From: an uncultured Coriobacteriaceae bacterium
GTDB lineage: Bacteria; Actinomycetota; Coriobacteriia; Coriobacteriales; Eggerthellaceae
Reading direction: 5' to 3'
NCBI GenBank assembly: GCA_900550055.1
Contig: URQU01000038.1
Span: forward strand, 1-16,352
Length of the DNA stretch: 16,352 nt
Shown here: one piece after another, positions 1 through 6,742 of the stretch
Position numbering within the stretch: position 1 is the first letter of the stretch
Layout of the letters: each line of letters begins with the position of its first letter
Notes under the pieces: model-generated
Told to the model about the DNA's origin: nothing
Databases searched by the model: none
What the model saw: the letters and a program-made list of their open reading frames with translations, nothing else
Position numbers and translations under genes: made by a program

Positions 1-814
1 ACGAATCAGACAATTCGACAAAGCCGAATTCTGACGAAGACCACAACACCAGCTCCTCGCACAAGCGCGACAAGTGCATACAAGAGACGGCGCAAGCGTA
101 ATCCAAATCAAGAAGAAAATCGCGATCCGACACGGCGTCAAGCGAATTCGGGATAACCGAAGCGAACCCCAATTCCCTTGCCGTCATCCGCCGATCAAGC
201 GGATACGTTGTTCCAGCCAACGCAGCTGCACCCAGTGGGCAGGCATCCGCTGCATCTCGTGCAGCCTGCAGCCGCCGATAATCGCGCGCAAGCATCCATA
301 CATATGCCAGCATATGATGCGAGAACAGAACCGGTTGCGCATGCTGCATGTGGGTATAACCAGGCAGAATGACATCGAAGTTCGCCTCGGCCTGACCTAT
401 GAGCGCATGCCGCAATGCAACGTTGGCGCGCATTAAATCAGTTGCACGCTGCTTGGCGTACAGGCGCGTATCCGTTGCAACCTGATCGTTGCGGCTACGA
501 CCCGTATGCAAGCGCGCTCCCGCATCGCCGATGTCGGCGGTTAGCGCCTTTTCCACCGACATATGGATATCCTCGTCGTTGATGTCGAACGAGAAATCAC
601 CCGACTCGATATCGGCTTTTACGCGATCAAGCCCCGCTACGATCTGATGAGCATCCTCTTCGGAGATCACGCCGACCTTCGCCAGCATATTCGCATGAGC
701 CTTCGACCCCGCGATATCCTGCGCATACAGGGCCTTATCTACAGGCAGCGAAGCGCCAAAGCGTTGCGTGAACTCGCTAACGTTTTCCGTGAACCTGCCC
801 GACCAGAGAGCCAT
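1..814 (-). CDS. argH: Argininosuccinate lyase, N-terminal part (3' end outside window)
   Basis: Cleaves argininosuccinate to arginine and fumarate, the last step of arginine synthesis; cytosolic homotetramer of the fumarase/aspartase superfamily. The first 271 residues are visible. They include the N-terminal WSGRF motif (4-8), the INDEDIHMSVEKAL segment (78-91), LHTGRSRNDQVATD (102-115) and the substrate-binding PGYTHMQHAQP segment (151-161) with the conserved Thr-His pair. The superfamily signature (GSSxMPxKxNP), which carries the catalytic serine loop, should lie in the missing C-terminal part. The ATG lies 3 bases after the argG stop, and a GGAG ribosome-binding site sits in the last argG codons, so argG and argH are co-transcribed and probably translationally coupled. 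The reading frame is open to the window edge with no lesion. The family call is essentially certain. Confidence 0.97.
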   Translation of the reverse strand, partial: MALWSGRFTENVSEFTQRFGASLPVDKALYAQDIAGSKAHANMLAKVGVISEEDAHQIVAGLDRVKADIESGDFSFDINDEDIHMSVEKALTADIGDAGARLHTGRSRNDQVATDTRLYAKQRATDLMRANVALRHALIGQAEANFDVILPGYTHMQHAQPVLFSHHMLAYVWMLARDYRRLQAARDAADACPLGAAALAGTTYPLDRRMTARELGFASVIPNSLDAVSDRDFLLDLDYACAVSCMHLSRLCEELVLWSSSEFGFVELSDS

Positions 815-817
815 AGG

Positions 818-2152
818 TTACTCCGTTTCCTTGTGCGTTTCAGCAGCGGGTTCTTGACGGGTCAACGACGTGACCGCCTCATAACGCCCGAGCTTGAGCG
901 GGCCCTTTTCATTTTGGGCATCGAACAGCTCGGCCGGGGCCCCTTCCTGACGACGATTAACCGCCCAGGTTTTCGTAGACAACGTCTGAATCTCGATGAA
1001 GCCCTTCGCCGCATCACGATTGAAGGTGTCTCCCTTGTCATACGTTGCCAGGCCCTGATCGTAGAGCGAGTATGCGGACTTGCGGCCGACGACCGTGCAC
1101 GAACCCTTGAAGAATTTCAAGCGGATGGTGCCATACAGGCAGCGCTGCGTAGAAGCCATGAATGCATCGATGGCCTCTTTAAGCGGAGAGAACCATTGTC
1201 CGTTGTAGACGCAATTCGCCCAGGTCTGCTCAAGCGCAAGCTTGTGATGCAGCACCTCACGCTCCAGCACCAGGTCCTCAAGCGCCTTATGCGCTTCGAT
1301 CAACGCCATTCCCGCAGGCGCTTCATAGCACTCACGGCTTTTAACTCCCACCAAGCGGTTCTCGATCATATCGATACGGCCGTAGCCATGCTTGCCTGCG
1401 ATTTCATTGAGCTCGTAAATGATTCCCAGATAGCTCTTCTGATTACCGTTGATCGCATATGGCACTCCGCGAGCGAAGGTAAGCTCAACATATTCGGGCT
1501 GATCAGGAGCCTGCATGGGATCGGCGGTCATGGTGTAGATGTCCGCAGGCGGTTCGATCCAGGGATCCTCCAGAACGCCGCACTCGATTGCGCGGCCCCA
1601 CAGGTTGTCATCGATGGAGTATGGGGAATCCTTCGTGGCCCCGACTTCTACGCCGTGAGCCTGAGCCCATTCGATCTCATCGGGACGGGTAAGCAGATTC
1701 CACTCGCGAACCGGGGCCAAGATCTTCAGCGACGGATCGAGCATGGTGATGCTAGATTCGAAGCGCACCTGATCATTGCCTTTGCCTGTGCATCCGTGGG
1801 CAATATACTTAGCACCGAACTTATGCGCAGCATCCACAAGGTGCTTCGAAATCAGAGGGCGGGAAAGCGCCGACACCAGCGGATACTTGTTCTCGTACAT
1901 GGCATTTGCCGCAAGTGCCTTTGTGAGGTAATCCTGCGCGAACATCTGGCGCATGTCCACCACGATGCACTCAAGGGCACCGACACGCAATGCCTTTTCC
2001 TTGACCTTCTCAAGGCCATCGTGCTCTTGACCCACATCACCGACTACGGCGATAACGTCAAGATTCATTTCATCCTGCAACCATTTTATGCAGCATGATG
2101 TATCAAGACCACCGGAGTATGCGAGTACGACTTTATCTTTCTGTTCTGCCAT
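818..2152 (-). CDS. argG: Argininosuccinate synthase
   Basis: Condenses citrulline and aspartate with ATP to give argininosuccinate, the penultimate step of arginine synthesis; cytosolic. The 444-residue protein has the N-type ATP-pyrophosphatase P-loop AYSGGLDTS at 11-19 and the HGCTGKGNDQVRFE segment at 119-132 that binds nucleotide and citrulline. The remaining fold is full length with conserved synthetase blocks. It runs to a charged tail beyond the usual ~400-residue core. I chose the ATG at 2152 (MAEQKDK) because an AAGGGG ribosome-binding site lies just upstream and the conserved sequence starts there. A 22-residue extension from a TTG at 2218 has no such site and no family resemblance. 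It heads the argG-argH unit; the 259-base gap to argR carries its own promoter and operator-like repeats. Confidence 0.98.
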   Translation of the reverse strand: MAEQKDKVVLAYSGGLDTSCCIKWLQDEMNLDVIAVVGDVGQEHDGLEKVKEKALRVGALECIVVDMRQMFAQDYLTKALAANAMYENKYPLVSALSRPLISKHLVDAAHKFGAKYIAHGCTGKGNDQVRFESSITMLDPSLKILAPVREWNLLTRPDEIEWAQAHGVEVGATKDSPYSIDDNLWGRAIECGVLEDPWIEPPADIYTMTADPMQAPDQPEYVELTFARGVPYAINGNQKSYLGIIYELNEIAGKHGYGRIDMIENRLVGVKSRECYEAPAGMALIEAHKALEDLVLEREVLHHKLALEQTWANCVYNGQWFSPLKEAIDAFMASTQRCLYGTIRLKFFKGSCTVVGRKSAYSLYDQGLATYDKGDTFNRDAAKGFIEIQTLSTKTWAVNRRQEGAPAELFDAQNEKGPLKLGRYEAVTSLTRQEPAAETHKETE

Positions 2153-2253
2153 GATAATCGGCCCCTTCGTCTGCGATTTGCTTTGTATAAAGGTGAGCTG
2201 GGTCCACGAGCGCCACAAGATACAGGTATGCCCCGTACTGCCTGGTTACATGA

Positions 2254-2283
2254 TAGTTTCCCTAGTGAAATTTCTTGAAACTA
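2254..2283 (-). promoter_or_regulatory. Inverted repeat in the argG leader (operator or RNA switch candidate)
   Basis: Perfect 7-bp arms TAGTTTC (2254-2260) and GAAACTA (2277-2283) flank 16 bases that themselves contain the palindrome GAAATTTC (2267-2274). TTTC and GAAA therefore alternate four times and several pairings are mutually exclusive. It lies 17 to 46 bases downstream of the argG TATAAT box, where a repressor site or 5' leader hairpin would act. The function is inferred. Confidence 0.4.
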
Positions 2284-2299
2284 CAGTAATCCCTTAGGA

Positions 2300-2305
2300 A
2301 TTATA
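2300..2305 (-). promoter_or_regulatory. Predicted -10 box of the argG-argH promoter
   Basis: A perfect TATAAT read on the minus strand, 147 bases upstream of the argG ATG, in an AT-rich intergenic region. The hexamer at the -35 distance (CAAACG, 17-base spacer) is a poor match, which suggests a weak or factor-dependent promoter. Transcription would begin near 2293 and give a leader of about 140 nt. Confidence 0.55.
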
Positions 2306-2307
2306 CG

Positions 2308-2319
2308 TTTGCAATGCAC
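2308..2319. promoter_or_regulatory. Candidate ArgR half-site pair in the argG promoter spacer
   Basis: TTTGCAATGCAC places two TGCA cores 1 base apart, directly upstream of the argG -10 box, in the spacer between -35 and -10. TGCA-type half sites resemble actinobacterial ARG boxes. A bound repressor would block RNA polymerase here. This is inferred from motif and position only. Confidence 0.35.
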
Positions 2320-2373
2320 TGACGTTTGAGCACAAAGCAAGGATGTAACAACTTGTAAATACAGCGTGGAATA

Positions 2374-2395
2374 TGCAAAGATAACCGTCTTTGCA
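2374..2395. repeat. Perfect 8-bp inverted repeat between argR and argG
   Basis: TGCAAAGA (2374-2381) and TCTTTGCA (2388-2395) are separated by TAACCG, starting 16 bases after the argR stop. As RNA on the minus strand it forms a short hairpin, but TATTCC rather than a U-run follows, so it is a weak terminator at best. The left arm is part of an ATATGCAA octamer also found twice upstream of argR, so a DNA-binding site for ArgR is at least as likely. Confidence 0.45.
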
Positions 2396-2411
2396 ACGGA
2401 AAATCAGACGA

Positions 2412-2840
2412 TTATCGTCGTCGCAGACGATCGATGGCTCGCTCGACCTCCACCGCAGCCTCGGGGCTTTCTGCTGCGATCATAATGGTGTTATCGCCGG
2501 CAACAGTGCCGAGCGCTCCACGAAGACTGGCCTTGTCAAGGGCTGCAGAGACACCGGCAGCACCGCCGGAGAACGTCTTCACGACAACCAGATTACCAGC
2601 AACGTGCACCTCTTCAACTAATTCGGAAACCATGCGCTGAAGACGCATTTCCTCGGGGAGGACATAGTAACCCTCGCGAGATTTAACGAGACCCATGTCC
2701 ATGATATCGCGGGAAATGGTTGCTTGAGTGCATTCATAACCGGCAGACTGCAGCTGATTTGCAAGATCACGCTGCGTCTTGACATTACGTTCGCGAATAA
2801 TGTCGCGAATCACGTCATGTCTTTGTTGCCGTTTCCTCAT
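2412..2840 (-). CDS. argR: Arginine repressor ArgR
   Basis: Arginine-sensing transcription factor. In the family, an N-terminal winged helix-turn-helix binds ARG boxes and a C-terminal domain forms hexamers with arginine at the trimer interface. The 142-residue protein shows the recognition helix QATISRDI (39-46), a GGAAGVSAALD stretch (92-102) and the ligand motif GTVAGDNTI (111-119). Most relatives read GDDT in this motif, so the second Asp is Asn117 here. It is slightly shorter than the usual 149-156 residues because the N-terminus is compact. The ATG at 2840 is set by an in-frame TAA 27 bases upstream; GGGAAG is a modest ribosome-binding site. It is flanked by its own promoter upstream and an inverted repeat downstream, so it appears to be transcribed separately from argD and argG. 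It probably autoregulates through the repeats at 2893-2946. Confidence 0.97.
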   Translation of the reverse strand: MRKRQQRHDVIRDIIRERNVKTQRDLANQLQSAGYECTQATISRDIMDMGLVKSREGYYVLPEEMRLQRMVSELVEEVHVAGNLVVVKTFSGGAAGVSAALDKASLRGALGTVAGDNTIMIAAESPEAAVEVERAIDRLRRR

Positions 2841-2855
2841 GCCCTGTTGCTTCCC

Positions 2856-2875
2856 GCCCCAGATGGGGCATTATA
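2856..2875 (-). promoter_or_regulatory. Predicted argR -10 box with adjoining GC hairpin
   Basis: A TATAAT on the minus strand (2875 to 2870) lies 29 bases before the argR ATG. It is followed at once by a perfect inverted repeat, GCCCC-AGAT-GGGGC (2856-2869), at the presumed transcript start. The hairpin could stabilise the mRNA 5' end or be bound by a regulator. No good -35 hexamer is visible; the candidate operator at 2893-2935 covers that position. Confidence 0.5.
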
Positions 2876-2892
2876 CCCGGTTTCCTCCAATG

Positions 2893-2935
2893 ATTCTTGA
2901 TGCATATGCAAAATAGTGTAACTGCCATCAAGAAT
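2893..2935. promoter_or_regulatory. Perfect 10-bp inverted repeat upstream of argR
   Basis: ATTCTTGATG (2893-2902) and CATCAAGAAT (2926-2935) match perfectly as inverted arms with 23 bases between them, covering and extending upstream of the argR -35 position. The spacer begins with the rest of a TGCATATGCA palindrome (2901-2910), and the right arm runs into ATATGCAATTCAT (2934-2946). Two operator sites about three helical turns apart (33 bases between arm centres) fit cooperative binding by a hexameric repressor such as ArgR. The binding itself is inferred. Confidence 0.45.
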
Positions 2936-3052
2936 ATGCAATTCATGATACCGCAAGATTTAGCGATCAGCGAGATGAAATTGAAATTTGCGAAGAATAT
3001 GTCGCATCTCTTACATCAGTGTATCGCTGCTTTGAAATCGCACCCGCACAGA

Positions 3053-3088
3053 TGCCAAGGGTCCGCGCCGCAACGTGGACCCTTGGCA
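3053..3088 (-). terminator. Hairpin after argD, probable end of the argCJBD transcript
   Basis: A perfect 12-bp stem, TGCCAAGGGTCC / GGACCCTTGGCA, with a 12-base loop lies 15 bases beyond the argD stop. It is stable and ideally placed. However, TCTGTGCGGG rather than a U-run follows on the transcribed strand, so it may be a Rho-assisted terminator or a 3'-end stabilising structure. Confidence 0.6.
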
Positions 3089-3103
3089 GGCGCCATGAAG
3101 CCG

Positions 3104-4369
3104 CTAGGCTTCGATCATCTGATCAAGACGTTCGATCATTGCGTCGATATCGCCCTTCTCGCACACCAACGGCGGGAGGAAACGCAGGGTATGGGCACCT
3201 GTTGCATTGAGCAGAAGGCCCTTGCTCAAAGCCTTCTGAACCAAGGCAGGCGCATCAACCGACTCGTCAAGGTCGATGGCGTTCATGAGGCCGACGCCGC
3301 GAACCTCTTTAACCTTGGACACGCCGGCAAGCTGTTGACGCATATACTCGCCGGTTTCCTGCACATGCTGCTGAAAACCATCTGAGAGCGTGTTGAGCGT
3401 AGCCGTTGCTGCTGCAATGGCCAAGCAGCTGCCGCCGAACGTGGTACCGTGATCACCGGGCTGATACGCCATTGCGATATGAGCCGGCGCGGCACAGGCG
3501 CCCATAGGCATTCCGCTGGCGATACCCTTCGCCATGGTCACGATATCGGGAGTAACCCCGAAATGCTGGAAGCCGAACGGGGTGCCGCAACGGAAGATTC
3601 CTGTTTGCACCTCGTCGCACACCATAAGGGCATCATGTTCCTTGGTGAGGTTGCGCACGGCCTCCATGAATTCCTTCGTGCATGGATGCACGCCGCTTTC
3701 GCCCTGGATGCACTCGAGCATAACGGCGCAGATATCCTGGCCCTGCTGCTCAAACAGGCGGGCAAGAGCCTCGACATCGTTGATGGGCGTGCTCACGAAA
3801 CCACCGGGCAGCGGCTGGAACGCCTCCTGCTTCGCAGGCTGCGCAGTAGCTGCAAGCGTTGCAAGCGTTCGACCATGGAAACTGCGATCAAGAACCACGA
3901 TGGTTCGCGGGGCGCTATCGAACGCCTGCTTGATCCGGGCATCATCTGCACCCGCAGCACGAGCGGCTTCTTGGGCGTTCTTGCGCGCATACAAGCGGGC
4001 AAGTTTGATAGCGCACTCGTTTGCCTCGGCTCCGGAGTTTGCGTAAAACGTCTGCCACGGCTCGGGGCTTGCCGGATCCCCGCCATTGAGCAGCTCGGAG
4101 ATTTTACGGGAGAGCTCGCCGCGACCCTCGATGTAGTAGTAGTTGCTGACATGGATCAGACGCTCGGACTGATCTTGCAGGGCCTTGGTGATAGCAGGAT
4201 GGCAATGGCCAAGGCTGCACACGCCGATACCCGCGATGAAATCGAGGTATTTATTGCCCTCGGCATCCTCGACCTCCATGCCCTTGCCCGAAACGAGCTC
4301 GACAGGCTTGCGGGCAAAAGTATGCATAACATACTGCGATTCCAGTTCCTGCTGTTGTTCTAGCGACAT
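3104..4369 (-). CDS. argD: Acetylornithine aminotransferase
   Basis: PLP-dependent class-III aminotransferase that converts N-acetylglutamate semialdehyde and glutamate to N-acetylornithine and 2-oxoglutarate; cytosolic, step 4 of the acetylated arginine route. The 421 residues show the cofactor-phosphate motif NSGAEANE (111-118), the PLP-ring aspartate in CDEVQTG (D252) and the Schiff-base lysine in MAKGIASG (K281). TTFGGSCLA (309-317) follows. The length is near the family norm of about 400. An AAGGAAG ribosome-binding site precedes the ATG. It lies 33 bases downstream of argB and is the last gene of the argCJBD unit, before the hairpin at 3053-3088. Some ArgD proteins also act on succinyldiaminopimelate for lysine synthesis, which cannot be judged from sequence. 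Confidence 0.97.
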   Translation of the reverse strand: MSLEQQQELESQYVMHTFARKPVELVSGKGMEVEDAEGNKYLDFIAGIGVCSLGHCHPAITKALQDQSERLIHVSNYYYIEGRGELSRKISELLNGGDPASPEPWQTFYANSGAEANECAIKLARLYARKNAQEAARAAGADDARIKQAFDSAPRTIVVLDRSFHGRTLATLAATAQPAKQEAFQPLPGGFVSTPINDVEALARLFEQQGQDICAVMLECIQGESGVHPCTKEFMEAVRNLTKEHDALMVCDEVQTGIFRCGTPFGFQHFGVTPDIVTMAKGIASGMPMGACAAPAHIAMAYQPGDHGTTFGGSCLAIAAATATLNTLSDGFQQHVQETGEYMRQQLAGVSKVKEVRGVGLMNAIDLDESVDAPALVQKALSKGLLLNATGAHTLRFLPPLVCEKGDIDAMIERLDQMIEA

Positions 4370-4402
4370 GCTATCAACTTCCTTCGTAAGGTAACGGTTG
4401 CT

Positions 4403-5401
4403 TTAATGTGCGGAAGAAGCCTGAAAAGAGGCCTTCTGAGCAGCTTCGACCTCTTCACGGTTTACCAGCAGCTTCGAAGCGAATTTACCCAGAGGGTGGC
4501 TGTCGAAGCGGTACGCTTCCTCGGTGGAGTGCATGGTCGTACCGACGCCGGTGCTGGTAAGCATCTCAAGAAGCAGGGCGTGGGGCGTGGTTCCATTGAT
4601 GATATGCGCGCGTTGCACACCGTTTTCCAGCGCATGGATGCACGACTTCAGCTTCGGGATCATACCCGTGGACACCACGTTGTTCTCAACCATGTAGCGC
4701 GCCTCGAAAACGGTAAGGTTGGAAATGAGCGTGCCCTTGTCCTCGAAGTTCTCGTACAAACCATCGACATCGGTGAGGAACACCGCTTTGTGAGCGCCGA
4801 TTGCCGCAGCGATATGGCCAGCGACCATGTCGGCGTTCACGTTATAGAAGCCGCCGTCCTCGCCGATGGCGACCGATGCAATGACCGGGATATAGTCAGA
4901 TGCCACCAAATCATCGAGCAGGGGACGATTGATGCGCGTGATATGCCCGACGCGCCCGAGGTCAGGGCTTGCCTGCTCGGCCACGATCACTCCGCCATCG
5001 GCACCGGAAACGCCCACGGCGAAATTTCCGTGCTGGTTCAGCGCCTCGATCAGCTCCTGGTTGACCTCGCCCATGAGAACGGTGCGAACCAGGTTCATGG
5101 CCTCAGGCGTGGTGACGCGCTGCCCGTCCTTGAACTCGACGGGGATTTCCATGAGATCCATCGCCCTGGTGATGGCCTTACCGCCACCATGGACGATGAC
5201 GGGGTTCACGCCGACGATTTTAAGCAGCACGATGTCGCTCATGACATCCGCGCGCAGCTTCTCGTCGACCATAGCCGATCCACCATATTTGATGACGACG
5301 GTTTTACCGGTGATGTTCTTAATCCACGGCAGCGCCTCTACGAGGATCTTAGCTGCTTCCGTTGATGCGCCATCGGGGCGCGTGTCCTTTGCGTACTTCA
5401 T
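4403..5401 (-). CDS. argB: Acetylglutamate kinase
   Basis: Amino-acid-kinase-family enzyme that phosphorylates N-acetylglutamate with ATP, step 2 of the pathway. The 332 residues show VVIKYGGSAM (35-44, K38), the substrate-binding HGGGKAI (71-77), NVNADMVAG (187-195) and the phosphate-contacting lysine in STGMIPKL (K250). The N-terminal helix before the kinase core (about 14-30, AAKILVEALPWIKNI) is the element that joins dimers into hexamers in arginine-inhibited kinases of this family. Feedback inhibition by arginine is therefore likely. About 40 residues follow the usual C-terminal end (after residue 290), polar and without a recognised motif. Its ATG overlaps the argJ stop as ATGA, implying translational coupling. 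Confidence 0.97.
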   Translation of the reverse strand: MKYAKDTRPDGASTEAAKILVEALPWIKNITGKTVVIKYGGSAMVDEKLRADVMSDIVLLKIVGVNPVIVHGGGKAITRAMDLMEIPVEFKDGQRVTTPEAMNLVRTVLMGEVNQELIEALNQHGNFAVGVSGADGGVIVAEQASPDLGRVGHITRINRPLLDDLVASDYIPVIASVAIGEDGGFYNVNADMVAGHIAAAIGAHKAVFLTDVDGLYENFEDKGTLISNLTVFEARYMVENNVVSTGMIPKLKSCIHALENGVQRAHIINGTTPHALLLEMLTSTGVGTTMHSTEEAYRFDSHPLGKFASKLLVNREEVEAAQKASFQASSAH

Positions 5402-6723
5402 GAGCGATAATCTCCATTGATAGTGACGTATTCGTGCGAGAAATCACATGTCCACATAGTTGTCGAGCAGCTCCCTGCGCCAAGATCGACATCTATGACG
5501 ACTTCAGGCTCCTCAAAGCGGCGAAGCGCCTCATCCTCATCGAATTCAACGGTGAGGCCCTTTCGGCACACCGGAAGCCCCATGATATCGATGGCCACAT
5601 CGCCTTGGGAAAAAGCCGCGCCGGACCTGCCGAGCGCTGCGGCGATGCGACCCCAATTCGCATCGTGCCCGTAAACCGCCGTTTTGACCAACGGCGAATT
5701 AGCGACGGTGCGGGCCGCTTTGTCTGCATCATCCGCATCTCCAGCCCCTGCCACGTTAACGGTGATGAGACGCGTAGCGCCTTCGCCATCAACCGCCATT
5801 TCGCGGGCAAGCGCAATGCAAACGGTGCGCAGCGCGTTTTCGAATGCATCGAAAGCAGGCGTGCCGGGCTGCATGCACGCAGCGCCTTGCGGTGCCGCGG
5901 CGCCGCTTGCCATGAGGAAGCACGAATCGTTCGTAGAGGTATCGGAATCGACGGTGACTTTGTTGAAGCTGATTCCAACCGCCTTCGAAAGAGCCTCGTG
6001 CAGATGATTCGAGGCAACGGGCGCATCGGTGGTGATGACGCTGATCATAGTGGCCATATTGGGCATGATCATGCCCGAGCCCTTTGCCATGCCGCCCACC
6101 GTGAACACGCATCCGTCATAGCCCAAGCCGTTACCGCTAAACGTCACAGCGAATTCCTTCGGCTTGGTATCCGTCGTCATGATGGCTCGAGCCGCATCGG
6201 CGCCTCCTGCAATGGACAATGCCGAGACGGCCGACGGCGCACCGCTTTCAAACGGCTCCATTTGCAGGTGCTGGCCGATAACGCCCGTCGAAGCCACCAA
6301 AACCTCTTGCGCCGGACAGCCGAGCGCGTCGGCAACGATGTCGGACGACTGGCGCGCCGTCTCAAGGCCCTTATCGCCGGTAGCCGCATTGGCGATGCCC
6401 GAATTAATGGCCACCGCACGTGCGGTGCCATACCCTACACCATCAAGATGCTCTTTAGACACCGTGACCGGAGCAGAGCAGAACACGTTTGTAGTGAACG
6501 CCGCGGCGCACGCCGTCGGTTGATCGGCAGCAACCAACGCGAAGTCCAAACGTTTTGGGTCAGCACGGAATCCCGCATGGATACCGCAAGCCTTGAAACC
6601 CTTCGCCGAGGCAACGCCACCTGCCGGCAAAAACGGCAGATCCGCGTAGGAGTCGGCGGCGCTTGCGTTATGCAGGGGCTTCACCGCGTCCCCCTTAGAC
6701 GCGGCGGAAACTGCATGAGTCAT
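5398..6723 (-). CDS. argJ: Glutamate N-acetyltransferase / ornithine acetyltransferase
   Basis: Transfers the acetyl group from N-acetylornithine to glutamate, releasing ornithine and recycling acetyl; bifunctional members also use acetyl-CoA. The 441-residue precursor has the self-cleavage motif MPNMATMI (220-227). The family cuts between Ala224 and Thr225, giving alpha and beta chains with Thr225 as nucleophile. The oxyanion-hole region STGVIG (145-150) and the typical C-terminal tail ending VTINGDYRS are also present. A stretch of about 30 residues before the conserved core is unusually long and low in complexity. A strong GGAGG ribosome-binding site precedes the ATG. argC lies 46 bases upstream with a GC-rich hairpin between them, and argB overlaps by 4 bases. 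No argA or argE is in the window, consistent with the acetyl-recycling route. Confidence 0.97.
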   Translation of the reverse strand: MTHAVSAASKGDAVKPLHNASAADSYADLPFLPAGGVASAKGFKACGIHAGFRADPKRLDFALVAADQPTACAAAFTTNVFCSAPVTVSKEHLDGVGYGTARAVAINSGIANAATGDKGLETARQSSDIVADALGCPAQEVLVASTGVIGQHLQMEPFESGAPSAVSALSIAGGADAARAIMTTDTKPKEFAVTFSGNGLGYDGCVFTVGGMAKGSGMIMPNMATMISVITTDAPVASNHLHEALSKAVGISFNKVTVDSDTSTNDSCFLMASGAAAPQGAACMQPGTPAFDAFENALRTVCIALAREMAVDGEGATRLITVNVAGAGDADDADKAARTVANSPLVKTAVYGHDANWGRIAAALGRSGAAFSQGDVAIDIMGLPVCRKGLTVEFDEDEALRRFEEPEVVIDVDLGAGSCSTTMWTCDFSHEYVTINGDYRS

Positions 6724-6742
6724 TTACGCCCTCCTTCTGAAA

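Noticed and set aside
563..2098. Long plus-strand open frame (511 codons) opposite argG and the start of argH
   Set aside because: It is a mirror of the argG codon pattern in a G+C-rich gene. The minus strand encodes full argininosuccinate synthase with all motifs, and the plus-strand translation resembles nothing.
2153..2218. 22-residue N-terminal extension of ArgG from a TTG
   Set aside because: No ribosome-binding site and no family conservation; the ATG at 2152 has AAGGGG upstream and begins the conserved sequence.
3449..5365. Plus-strand frames opposite argD (304 codons) and argB (319 codons)
   Set aside because: Shadows of argD and argB, whose minus-strand products are complete and motif-bearing.
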